Of a DNA stretch of 6,844 nucleotides, positions 1 through 6,537 are shown in pieces. Position numbers and translations under genes: made by a program. The stretch lies in contig SKRJ01000032.1 in assembly GCA_007118555.1 (NCBI GenBank), forward strand, positions 1 to 6,844, read 5' to 3'. This stretch comes from Anaerolineae bacterium. Its GTDB lineage: Bacteria; Chloroflexota; Anaerolineae; UBA1429. Position 1 is the first letter of the stretch; every line of letters starts with the position of its first letter. The notes under the pieces are model-generated. The model did no database searches and was not told where the DNA came from. It saw only the letters and a program-made list of their open reading frames with translations.

Positions 1-1
1 A

Positions 2-1882
2 CATGGAGGTGCCGCTCATGCTGGTGCCGCCCGTGCCGGTCCCCATCTGTGCGGCAAAGATGGCAACGCCTGGTGCGGCTACCTCGGGCTTGAGCGCCGA
101 GTCATAGCCGCGCGGACCACGGGAGCTAAAGACCCCGATGTGATCCGCCGGCGTATAGGGGTCAGGCACGGCGATAACGTCATCTTCGGCGCTCACCACA
201 ACGGTCTCGCCATCGGCCGGGATCAGGTTCAGGCCATCCTGCTGATGAAGCGATGCCGCCGGAATGACCACCGGATCACCACCCATCACGTTGAGGCCGG
301 GTGCATTGTTAAAGATCAGAGCCCCCAACGCGCCCAACTCGGCCGCGTTGTTGACTTTGATGCTAAAGGCACACACACCGCGGCTGATCAGCGCGATTTG
401 GCCTGCCAGGGCGTCGTCTGCGATGCCGTCGATTTCGCACAACAGATTGTCGGCTGCTCCCGCCAGATTCCCCACATAGCCCAGGGTCGCTGTTACAGCC
501 TCGGTGTAGCGTCCTGTGCCCTCGTCAAAGGCGGGTGGCTGGTAGATGATATTGGTCTGGGTGATGTACGGCGTATCGACCACATTCACCGTAGGGCCGG
601 TGGCAAAGCCAGTGGTGGTCGCCGCTACGGAGAGCACCTTGCTGGCGGTGGCAGGCGAGCCTGTGATATAGCTGCTATTCCCGGCGTTGCCCGCCGATGC
701 CACGACGACAATGCCGGTGGCTGCAGCGGCGTCGGAGGCCCTTACGCTGGGATCCGCATGATCCTCCGTGCCAAAGTTGGCGCCCAACGACATGTTGATG
801 ACCTGCGGACTACCGGTGAGCATGTAACTGATGGTGGCCCACTCGAGGGCATCGATGGTCAGGGCCGTGCTGCCGGCCTGGCCAAATACCTTGAGGGCCA
901 TCAGCTGCGCGCCGGGGGCGGCGCCACTGCCGATATCGCCAGCCGTGAAGCCAGCCGCGATCGAGGCCACATGGGTGCCGTGGCCGTGCTCGTCGATGGG
1001 GTTGGGGTTGGGATCGGGAACGCGGGTGCAGATGCCCGCTGCCTCGTCCGCCGGCGGGCAGCCCGCATGGTACAGGGTGCCGGCAAAGTCATAGCCCCCA
1101 ACCACCTTGGCGGTGGGGAACAGGGCAGGATCGATCACATTGGGATCGATGTTGGCAAAGTCCTGCGGATCTCCACTGCCACCCAGGGCGGCGTGTGTAT
1201 AGTCGATGCCGGTGTCGATGATGGCGATGACGATGCCCTCGCCATCCACATCCAGCTCTTGCCAAACTTCGGGGGCATTGATGAGGGGCACACTGGCGGC
1301 CAAAGCAGGCTCGTGGATAGGTGCGCGGTGCACTGCCTTGACGCCCGGCAGCGCCGCCAGATCGCTGATGCGGTTGGCGGGCACCAGAGCCTGGATGCCG
1401 TTATACACGTGGGCATAGCGCGAGATCTCTTGTGTGACCAGGTTCGCCGCCGTGGCCGCCTGCATCACCGCGTTCTGGGCGGCGTCCAACTGGGCAGCGC
1501 GATTCTGTATGGCGCCCGTGATCTCCTCGGCGGACATGACGCCGGGGGCCTCCTGCAGCTCGGCATACAGAATGGCGGCTGGCTCCTGCTCCAGCTCGAT
1601 GATCACCAGAATGTCATGGTCCACGAAAGCTTGGAGCGCATGGGGCACCTGCCCCGTGAGGGCGACAAACTCTTCCGCCGTCATGCCATCGGCAAACAGC
1701 GCCTGAATCTCTTCGGGGACCGGTTGCGGTTCGCGCTCCCTATCCTGCCGGGTCGGGCGATCCACGATCTCGAACATATCGACCTGTTCTGCCGCCAGGT
1801 GTATGGGCATCATGGACGCCAGCAGCGCGAGCAGCACAAACAGGATCAGAACACGGGTTTTGGACTTATACATTCTGGACAT
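2..1882 (-). CDS. Secreted subtilisin-like S8 serine peptidase with I9-like prodomain and PA insert (C-terminus cut by window edge)
   Basis: A subtilase that hydrolyses peptide bonds outside the cell; 627 residues are visible and the C-terminus lies beyond the left edge. Residues 1-31 form a signal peptide: a basic start (MSRMYKSKTR), then a leucine-rich core. Residues about 90-190 look like an I9-type inhibitor propeptide ending in 'VKAVHRAPIHEP'. The catalytic residues are D223 (IAIIDTGID), H301 (GHGTHVAS) and S626 (SGTSM, codon at 5-7); N399 in 'VASAGNAGN' is the oxyanion-hole Asn. Between N399 and S626 lies an insert with a PA domain (around residues 470-550, including 'RGVCAFSIKVNNA'), as in lactocepin-type and plant subtilases. 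The ATG at 1882 is chosen over the in-frame ATG at 1873 because GAAAGGAAG (1887-1895) lies at normal spacing from it. The frame is open throughout. All active-site residues are present, so the visible part looks functional. The substrate, and any C-terminal anchor or repeats, cannot be judged. Confidence 0.95.
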   Translation of the reverse strand, partial: MSRMYKSKTRVLILFVLLALLASMMPIHLAAEQVDMFEIVDRPTRQDREREPQPVPEEIQALFADGMTAEEFVALTGQVPHALQAFVDHDILVIIELEQEPAAILYAELQEAPGVMSAEEITGAIQNRAAQLDAAQNAVMQAATAANLVTQEISRYAHVYNGIQALVPANRISDLAALPGVKAVHRAPIHEPALAASVPLINAPEVWQELDVDGEGIVIAIIDTGIDYTHAALGGSGDPQDFANIDPNVIDPALFPTAKVVGGYDFAGTLYHAGCPPADEAAGICTRVPDPNPNPIDEHGHGTHVASIAAGFTAGDIGSGAAPGAQLMALKVFGQAGSTALTIDALEWATISYMLTGSPQVINMSLGANFGTEDHADPSVRASDAAAATGIVVVASAGNAGNSSYITGSPATASKVLSVAATTTGFATGPTVNVVDTPYITQTNIIYQPPAFDEGTGRYTEAVTATLGYVGNLAGAADNLLCEIDGIADDALAGQIALISRGVCAFSIKVNNAAELGALGALIFNNAPGLNVMGGDPVVIPAASLHQQDGLNLIPADGETVVVSAEDDVIAVPDPYTPADHIGVFSSRGPRGYDSALKPEVAAPGVAIFAAQMGTGTGGTSMSGTSM

Positions 1883-1948
1883 GGGTCTTCCTTTCTCTGC
1901 GACAAATGATGTCCCGCAGCCACTCGAGCGATCAGGCAACGACCTGTG

Positions 1949-1985
1949 ACAAGGCAGCAGCAGGAGCCTTCAGTGCCTGCCTTGT
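1949..1985 (-). promoter_or_regulatory. Inverted repeat at the 5' end of the S8 peptidase leader
   Basis: The arms ACAAGGCAG (1949-1957) and CTGCCTTGT (1977-1985) pair over 9 bp around a 19-base spacer. They begin a few bases downstream of the predicted transcription start of the protease. This could be a 5' stabilising hairpin or an operator. No T-tract follows, so it is not an intrinsic terminator. It could also be chance in GC-rich DNA. Confidence 0.3.
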
Positions 1986-1998
1986 GCAAACTGGAGCA

Positions 1999-2027
1999 AG
2001 TATAGACAACAATCAGACGCCGCGCAA
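1999..2027 (-). promoter_or_regulatory. Sigma-70-type promoter for the S8 peptidase
   Basis: Read on the minus strand, TTGCGC (2027-2022) and TATACT (2004-1999) are separated by exactly 17 bases. Transcription would begin near 1992, leaving a leader of about 110 bases before the ATG at 1882. The -10 is one base from consensus and the -35 keeps TTG. Predicted from sequence only. Confidence 0.55.
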
Positions 2028-2071
2028 GCGCTAGAGCGTCCAATTGAGAGACAAAGCGCGATACACAAGGC

Positions 2072-2100
2072 TTGACGCTGCCCGAATCTGATGCTATCAT
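2072..2100 (+). promoter_or_regulatory. Sigma-70-type promoter for the first alpha/beta hydrolase
   Basis: TTGACG (2072-2077), a 17-base spacer and TATCAT (2095-2100). The ATG of the hydrolase lies 59 bases beyond the -10. The same architecture, with the identical -10, recurs at 3061-3089 before the paralogous gene. Recurrence before a homologous gene supports a real promoter. Confidence 0.65.
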
Positions 2101-2115
2101 CCCGTCGTGAAATCG

Positions 2116-2127
2116 TTAGCCGGCAAA
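2116..2127 (+). promoter_or_regulatory. Operator-like imperfect palindrome in the leader of hydrolase 1
   Basis: TTAGCCGGCAAA is a 12-base palindrome with one mismatched pair, centred on GCCGGC, about 10-20 bases after the predicted transcription start. A related motif, TTAGCTGGCCAAA (3105-3117), sits at exactly the same distance from the -10 of the second hydrolase (16 bases after its last base). The position suits a repressor site, but no regulator gene is in the window; shared ancestry of the two leaders could also explain it. Confidence 0.3.
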
Positions 2128-2159
2128 TTGTCTGCCACTCGACACAGAGGAGTCTGCCA

Positions 2160-2966
2160 ATGTCAAGCTGGATGCAGGGTGATGTCAGCACCAACGGTAT
2201 GCGCATGCACTATTATCGTACGGGCGGCGACAAGCCTCCCCTGGTCTTGTGCCACGGGTTCTCTGACAATGGCCTCTGTTGGACGCGCGTAGCCGACGCG
2301 CTCGAGGCAGACTATGACGTGATCATGATCGATGCTCGCGGACATGGCCTGTCTGACGCGCCCGAGGGCGAATATGGTCCCCAGGCCATGGCAGCCGACG
2401 TGGCGGGGCTGATCGAGGCGCTGGAACTGGGGCGCCCAATGGTCATGGGCCACTCGATGGGCGGCGCCACCACGCTGAACCTGGCCGCTGACTATCCCGA
2501 GTTGGTGAGCCGCGCGATTTTGGAGGATGCTGGCGCATATCAGATCCCTGCGCCCACGGACGACGCGCCGCAGCGGAACAACCTGGCCGTTTGGGCGGAG
2601 GAGATGCAGTCCAAGACCCTTGAAGAGATCATGGCCATGGGCCGCGAGGATTCGCCCGAGTGGGACGAGATCGAGTTTGGTCCCTGGGCCGCGGCCAAGC
2701 TACAGCTCCGGGCCGAGGCCATGGGCGTGCGGGCTCGCCCCCGACCGCCCTGGCGCGAGGTCTTTGGCAGGGTGCAGTGCCCCCTGTTGCTGATTACCGC
2801 CGACAACGACAAGGGCGCGATTGTGACGCCGGAGAATGCGGCCGAGGCCGCCCGCATTAACGACAAGGTAGAGGTGGTGCATACTCCCGGCGCCGGTCAC
2901 AATGTCCGCCGCGAGCAGTTCGAGCCGTTCATGGACGCCGTGCGCGAGTTCCTGGACAGAGGCTAA
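2160..2966 (+). CDS. Alpha/beta-hydrolase fold protein (MhpC-like), copy 1, intact
   Basis: A 268-residue cytoplasmic hydrolase of the MhpC-like alpha/beta family; no signal peptide or membrane segment. The oxyanion-strand HG motif is H32-G33 (VLCHGFSD). The nucleophile is S99 in GHSMGG, the acid is most likely D217 in 'ITADNDKGAIV' (D215 less likely), and the base is H247 in 'PGAGHNVRRE'. The length is normal and a cap region lies between about residues 125 and 195. The start at 2160 is chosen because GAGGAG (2147-2152) sits 7 bases upstream; an in-frame ATG at 2091 lies within the predicted promoter and is rejected. It has its own promoter and a terminator right after the stop, so it is probably a single-gene transcript. 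The gene is divergent from the S8 protease and paralogous to the next gene. Family members cleave esters, lactones, C-C bonds or carbon-halogen bonds; the sequence does not reveal which substrate. Confidence 0.93.
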   Translation: MSSWMQGDVSTNGMRMHYYRTGGDKPPLVLCHGFSDNGLCWTRVADALEADYDVIMIDARGHGLSDAPEGEYGPQAMAADVAGLIEALELGRPMVMGHSMGGATTLNLAADYPELVSRAILEDAGAYQIPAPTDDAPQRNNLAVWAEEMQSKTLEEIMAMGREDSPEWDEIEFGPWAAAKLQLRAEAMGVRARPRPPWREVFGRVQCPLLLITADNDKGAIVTPENAAEAARINDKVEVVHTPGAGHNVRREQFEPFMDAVREFLDRG

Positions 2967-2979
2967 CGCATGCTCCTGC

Positions 2980-3017
2980 ACACGGCCGCTCTCCCGGGTG
3001 GCCGTGTCTCTCTTTTT
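2980..3017 (+). terminator. Rho-independent terminator of hydrolase 1
   Basis: ACACGGCC (2980-2987) pairs perfectly with GGCCGTGT (3000-3007). The stem can extend inward by a few weaker pairs around CTCCCG. A T-rich tract, CTCTCTTTTT (3008-3017), follows immediately. It starts 13 bases after the TAA of hydrolase 1 and separates that transcript from the promoter of the second copy. Confidence 0.88.
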
Positions 3018-3060
3018 GCTGGCAGGAGTTGGCAGTACGCCCAGATCGGTAGACGCCGGT

Positions 3061-3089
3061 TTGACAGGAGGTTCGTGTCTGCCTATCAT
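3061..3089 (+). promoter_or_regulatory. Strong sigma-70-type promoter for the second alpha/beta hydrolase
   Basis: A perfect -35 TTGACA (3061-3066), a 17-base spacer and TATCAT (3084-3089). The ATG at 3146 is 56 bases further on. It is closer to consensus than the promoter of copy 1, with which it shares spacing, -10 and several leader blocks (GTCG, TTAGC, GGAGTCTG). It may also drive the dehydrogenase at 4038, which lacks a clear promoter of its own. Confidence 0.72.
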
Positions 3090-3104
3090 TTGGTCGGCTA
3101 AAGA

Positions 3105-3117
3105 TTAGCTGGCCAAA
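3105..3117 (+). promoter_or_regulatory. Leader motif matching the operator-like site of copy 1
   Basis: TTAGCTGGCCAAA aligns with TTAGCCGGCAAA of copy 1, beginning 16 bases after the end of the -10 in both. It contains TGGCCA, a perfect 6-base palindrome. Overall symmetry is weaker than in copy 1, so the case rests on conservation of position. Confidence 0.28.
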
Positions 3118-3145
3118 TATAGTTTCGCGTTGAAAGGAGTCTGTG

Positions 3146-3954
3146 ATGGCAGAGTGGACCCAGGGAGACGTGCTGACCAATGGCATCCGCATGCACTATT
3201 ACCGCACCGGCCATGGCGACAAGCCGCCTCTGGTGCTTTGTCACGGTGGCTCGGACAGCGGCCTCTGCTGGAGCCCGGTGGCCCGTGCGCTGGAGGACGA
3301 GTACGACATCATCATGATCGACGCCCGCAATCATGGGCTCTCCGAGTCGCCCCGGGGCGATAGTGGACCCCAGGATCAGAGCGAGGATCTGGCGGGCTTG
3401 ATCCGCGCCCTGGTCTGGAGCGCCCGACGGTCATGGGGCACTCGATGGGCGGCGGCGCGGCGCTGCAACTGGCGGCCAATCACCCCGACCTGGTGGGGCG
3501 GGTGATCCTGGAGGACTCGGGGGCCGTGGATTTCGACCCCGCGCGCTTTACGTCCGAGACCCGCGCCCGTATGTTCGAGTGGATGCGCGGCCTCAAGAAC
3601 AAGAGCCGCGAGGAGGTCATGGCCATGGGACGTGAGCAGTCTCCCACCTGGTCGGAGGAGGAGCTGGGCCCCTGGGCCGACTCGAAGTTGCAGGTGAATG
3701 TGGACGCCATGTCCCGCTATACGCCGGTGTCCGAGCCGTGGCGTGAGGTATTCGCCCGGGTCCAGTGTCCGCTGCTGCTCATCATCGCGGACAACGACCG
3801 GGGAGCGATGGTTACCACCGAGCTGGCGGAGGAGGCCACGCGCCTGAACTCCAACGTGCGCTTTGTGCACGTGCCGGGTGCGGGCCACAACATCCGCCGT
3901 GAGAACTATGGGGCGTTCATGGAGGCTGTGCGTGCGTTCTTGGCCGAGGGCTGA
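3146..3954 (+). pseudogene. Alpha/beta-hydrolase fold protein, copy 2, interrupted by a one-base frameshift
   Basis: A paralogue of the preceding hydrolase. The first frame runs from ATG 3146 (AAAGGAG at 3133-3139) and carries the HG motif (VLCHGGSD), then turns into unrelated sequence after 'LIRAL' and stops at 3505. The true frame resumes at 'LERPTVMGHSMGG' and continues to the TGA at 3952-3954. Against copy 1 this stretch is 17 bases instead of 18. Restoring one G at 3412-3413 (CTGGTCTGG to CTGGGTCTGG) gives a continuous 269-residue protein, about 60% identical to copy 1 (162 of 268 by hand count) with one gap. In that restored protein the nucleophile is S100, the acid D218 and the base H248, all conserved. 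As read, the first fragment lacks nucleophile, acid and His, and the second has no ribosome-binding site before ATG 3433. The break may be a real recent mutation or an undercalled G run. Confidence 0.85.
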
Positions 3955-3982
3955 CCTGGCAGCGTACATGGGCTTGTCCTAA

Positions 3983-4008
3983 GGGGGCGCCTCGATGGGG
4001 GCGCCTCT
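3983..4008 (+). repeat. Direct repeat GGGGGCGCCTC x2 forming a GC-rich hairpin
   Basis: GGGGGCGCCTC occurs at 3983-3993 and 3997-4007. Because its core GGCGCC is self-complementary, the two copies can pair (3983-3991 with 4000-4008, 9 pairs including two G-U, 8-base loop). It lies in the 83-base gap between hydrolase 2 and the dehydrogenase. No T-tract follows, so full intrinsic termination is unlikely; it may attenuate read-through or stabilise RNA. Confidence 0.4.
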
Positions 4009-4037
4009 CGGCTACAGGGACATGACAGGGAGGTAGC

Positions 4038-5054
4038 ATGAAAGACACTGTGATTCTCGACCCGTCGTTTCGAGCCATGGCCAACATCCTGACCGAGCAG
4101 GATCTGGCGCGGATGCGCGCCGTCGCCGAGATCGCCTGGGCGCGGGACGAGCCGATGCCCGTCGCCGAGATCGAGGCCGTGCGCGAGGAGGTGGCCGTCA
4201 TCATCACCGGCTCCTGGCGCTATGGGGATGTGGGCCGCTTTCCCGGGCTGCGGGCCATCATGGAGGTGGGCGGCGGGTTTCCTTCGCCCGATGCGCTGGA
4301 CTATGGCCGCTGTTTTGCCAGCGGCATCCGGGTGCTCTCCTGCGCGCCCGCCTTTGGGCCCGCCGTGGCCGAGATGGGCCTGGGGCTGGCCATCGCCGCC
4401 GCCCGCCAGATCGCCTGGACCGACCGCGCTTTTCGAACCGATGAGCCCCACTGGAGCCACACGCAGTTCGAGACCGAGATCGGCACCCCCTTTACCCTGT
4501 ATGGCAAACAGGTGGGATTCATCGGCTATGGCGGGCTGGCCCGCGCCCTGCAGCCGCTGCTGGCGCCCTTTGGCTGCCCCATCCAGGTCTATGATCCGTG
4601 GCTCACCGAGGCGTACCTGCGGCAGCACGGCGTGACGCCGGTGGATCTGGAAACGCTGCTGGCCACCTCGCGGGTGATCTTTGTGCTGGCGGTGCCCAGC
4701 GCGACGAACCGTGCGCTGCTGGACGCGGAAAAACTGGGGCTGATCCACAGCGACGCTGTGTTCGTGCTGCTCAGCCGGGCGCACCTGGTGGATTTCGATG
4801 CCCTCACCGAGCTGCTGCTGGCGGGCCGTTTTCGCGCTGCCATCGACGTCTACCCCCAGGAGCCGCTGTCGCAGGATCATCCGATCCGCCGGGCGCAACA
4901 TGCGGTGCTCACGTCGCACCGGGCCGGCGCCATCGGCGAGGCCCTGCTCAACATTGGGCGCCTCGTGGCCGACGACCTGGAGGCGATCTGTCAGGGCAGG
5001 GTGCCCTTTGCCATGCACGTGGCCCAGCCCGAGTTTATCCGGGCGCGGGGCTAG
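4038..5054 (+). CDS. NAD-dependent D-isomer-specific 2-hydroxyacid dehydrogenase family protein
   Basis: A 338-residue cytoplasmic oxidoreductase expected to interconvert a 2-hydroxyacid and a 2-oxoacid with NAD(H). The nucleotide-binding fold begins at 'VGFIGYGGLARAL' (159-171). It is followed by D186 in 'IQVYDPWL', the acidic residue typical of NAD preference. The family's catalytic trio is visible: R247 (LLSRAHLVDFDAL), E275 (IDVYPQEPL) and H294 (LTSHRAG). Departures from the usual motifs are Ala for the third Gly of GxGxxG (A168) and R-A instead of R-G at the catalytic arginine. The start at 4038 follows GGGAGGT (4028-4034), a little close to the ATG. The gene lies 83 bases after hydrolase 2 with no evident promoter, so co-transcription is likely. 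Its stop overlaps the convergent phosphodiesterase stop. The substrate is unknown: the family includes glycerate, lactate, phosphoglycerate and formate dehydrogenases, and none can be singled out here. Confidence 0.9.
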   Translation: MKDTVILDPSFRAMANILTEQDLARMRAVAEIAWARDEPMPVAEIEAVREEVAVIITGSWRYGDVGRFPGLRAIMEVGGGFPSPDALDYGRCFASGIRVLSCAPAFGPAVAEMGLGLAIAAARQIAWTDRAFRTDEPHWSHTQFETEIGTPFTLYGKQVGFIGYGGLARALQPLLAPFGCPIQVYDPWLTEAYLRQHGVTPVDLETLLATSRVIFVLAVPSATNRALLDAEKLGLIHSDAVFVLLSRAHLVDFDALTELLLAGRFRAAIDVYPQEPLSQDHPIRRAQHAVLTSHRAGAIGEALLNIGRLVADDLEAICQGRVPFAMHVAQPEFIRARG

Positions 5055-6451
5055 CCTCGAGTTACATAGTCCAGATAGCTGTGTTCGCGGGCGACGCTAT
5101 AGTGCGCGACCTGGGCCTGCGGGGCGCCCTTGGGCCGCCGTGTCGTGTGGGTGACGGCGATGCTCTGCGGGTCGGGGCCATCCGTCAGCAGCTCGTCCAG
5201 CCCGCGCCCGTCCATCGTCGCGGGTGCCTCGATCCCCAGCAGGTGCAGCACGGTGGGCGCCACATCCACGATGCCACAGGGCACCTCGGAGACGATCCCC
5301 TGCTTGATGCCCGCCCCCCAGGCGATCAGCGTGTTGCGCAGGGTGTAGGGGCTGGTGGAGCCGTGGGTGGCGGCCATGCCTGGCGACCCATAGATGGTCC
5401 CGGGCACGCCGGTGGTGCTGGGCTCGTTGGTCCAACGGTAAGAGTACATGATCTGGCCCGAGCGGCGATGTCCGCCGCGGGCAGCGCTCTGCGGCAGCGC
5501 TCCGGGGCAGGCCTCGGCCAGCTCGTCGGCCACGAACAGGGCGCCGACCCAGGACTGGGCCAGTAGCCACTCGGCGAGGCGGGGCAGCATCCCTTGTGCG
5601 CCCTCGGTCAGGTACAGGCTGCAGCCGGCGCATACGACATCGTCCGATGCGGGCCCCGTCTTGAAGCCCGCGGCGATCAACTCGGTCTCCATCTGGATCG
5701 CCGGTCCGATGGTGTCAAAGCCGTGGTCGGAGAGCATGAAGCAGGTCAGATCCTGCTCTGTGGCGGCCAGATGCGCGTGCAGGCTCTCGATCTCGGCATC
5801 CACGTGGCGCAGCATCTGACACGCCTCGTCCGAGAGCAGCCCATAATGGTGCTGGGCGTGGTCCGGCTCGGTGAGCCAGAGGGTGACTACATCGGGCCTC
5901 TGGGCGGGGATCATGAGGTCGCGCAGCGCGCCGATGACGTAACGGTTCCGCGCCACCGAGTCGCTGTCCTCTCTCAGCAGGCGTCTATAGCGCTCCGCGA
6001 GCTCGGCCTCGAACCCCGTGGGCCAGGCCACCGCCCAGTTGACGATGGGGCCGGTGACGGTGGGGTTGGTAAGATAGGTGGTGCCGGGGGAGCCAGAGCC
6101 GCCCGAGACCATACGGCGGCCCGCCCCGGCCAGAATCTCGCCCAGGGTGGGCGCCATGAGCAGCGGTCCGGCCTCGCTATCGGCCATGGCCTGCAGGGCG
6201 CGCCAGTCGGCACAAGAGATGGCGCGTCGCGGATCCAGAGCCGGCACGTACAGCTCGTTGTCCACCAGGCCGTGTTTCGCCGGGTAGCAGCCCGTGCTCA
6301 GTGACGCAGCGTTGATGCGGGTGGCGGTGGGCCAAACGGCGTGGCTGGCGCTGCACGTGACGCCCTGGGCGGCCATGCGAGCGAGAAACGGCGTGTGCTC
6401 GGGCGAGACCAGATCGGGCCGCAGACCATCCCAGACGACGAGAAGGATCAT
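5051..6451 (-). CDS. Alkaline-phosphatase-superfamily phosphodiesterase (type I phosphodiesterase/nucleotide pyrophosphatase-like)
   Basis: A 466-residue metal-dependent phospho-ester hydrolase with no signal peptide, hence probably cytoplasmic. Two-metal-site residues are visible in order: D8 (VVWDGLRPD), nucleophile T44 with N47 (WPTATRINAAS), D197 and H201 (TEPDHAQHH), D242-H243 (LSDHGFD) and H363 (ATHGSTSP). This is the layout of the PF01663-type nucleotide pyrophosphatase/phosphodiesterase group. Length is typical. ATG 6451 is the only upstream option because an in-frame TGA lies just before it; GGGAG (6462-6466) is 10 bases away, slightly long spacing. It is transcribed in the same direction as the rubrerythrin but separated from it by 125 bases with a hairpin, and no convincing promoter is visible in that gap. 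Natural substrates could be nucleotides, phosphonates such as phosphonoacetate, or phosphodiesters; no partner gene in the window points to one. Confidence 0.9.
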   Translation of the reverse strand: MILLVVWDGLRPDLVSPEHTPFLARMAAQGVTCSASHAVWPTATRINAASLSTGCYPAKHGLVDNELYVPALDPRRAISCADWRALQAMADSEAGPLLMAPTLGEILAGAGRRMVSGGSGSPGTTYLTNPTVTGPIVNWAVAWPTGFEAELAERYRRLLREDSDSVARNRYVIGALRDLMIPAQRPDVVTLWLTEPDHAQHHYGLLSDEACQMLRHVDAEIESLHAHLAATEQDLTCFMLSDHGFDTIGPAIQMETELIAAGFKTGPASDDVVCAGCSLYLTEGAQGMLPRLAEWLLAQSWVGALFVADELAEACPGALPQSAARGGHRRSGQIMYSYRWTNEPSTTGVPGTIYGSPGMAATHGSTSPYTLRNTLIAWGAGIKQGIVSEVPCGIVDVAPTVLHLLGIEAPATMDGRGLDELLTDGPDPQSIAVTHTTRRPKGAPQAQVAHYSVAREHSYLDYVTRG

Positions 6452-6537
6452 CGATGCTCATCTCCCTTTCAGGGCGCTATCGAGTGCGTGCGACGGGCAG
6501 CGTGCAAGGTCTATGCCGGGCCATGGACAAGCCACGA

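Noticed and set aside
140..1909. A 589-codon plus-strand open frame opposite the protease gene
   Set aside because: It is codon-aligned with the S8 protease on the other strand and stays open because GC-rich genes rarely use TTA, CTA and TCA, whose complements are stops. Its translation has no recognisable domain, whereas the minus-strand frame shows a full subtilase active site.
2091..2159. Upstream ATG at 2091 as the start of hydrolase 1
   Set aside because: It lies inside the predicted promoter between -35 and -10, has no ribosome-binding site, and would add 23 residues absent from the paralogue. ATG 2160 has GAGGAG at normal distance and matches the N-terminus of copy 2.
3405..3435. Programmed -1 frameshift in hydrolase 2
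   Set aside because: No slippery heptamer or downstream pseudoknot is evident, the intact copy 1 needs none, and a simple missing G in a G run explains the break.
3906..5018. A 370-codon minus-strand open frame opposite the dehydrogenase
   Set aside because: Same cause: it is codon-aligned antisense to a gene with clear Rossmann and catalytic motifs. Its product is low-complexity, rich in G, H, Q and R.
4598..5566. A 322-codon plus-strand open frame spanning the end of the dehydrogenase and the opposite strand of the phosphodiesterase
   Set aside because: It crosses two well-supported genes, has no ribosome-binding site, and its translation is Gly/Ala/Arg-rich with no motifs.
6452..6537. 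Possible promoter for the phosphodiesterase (TTGCAC, TTGTCC on the minus strand)
   Set aside because: Neither -35-like hexamer has a reasonable -10 at 16-18 bases; not called.
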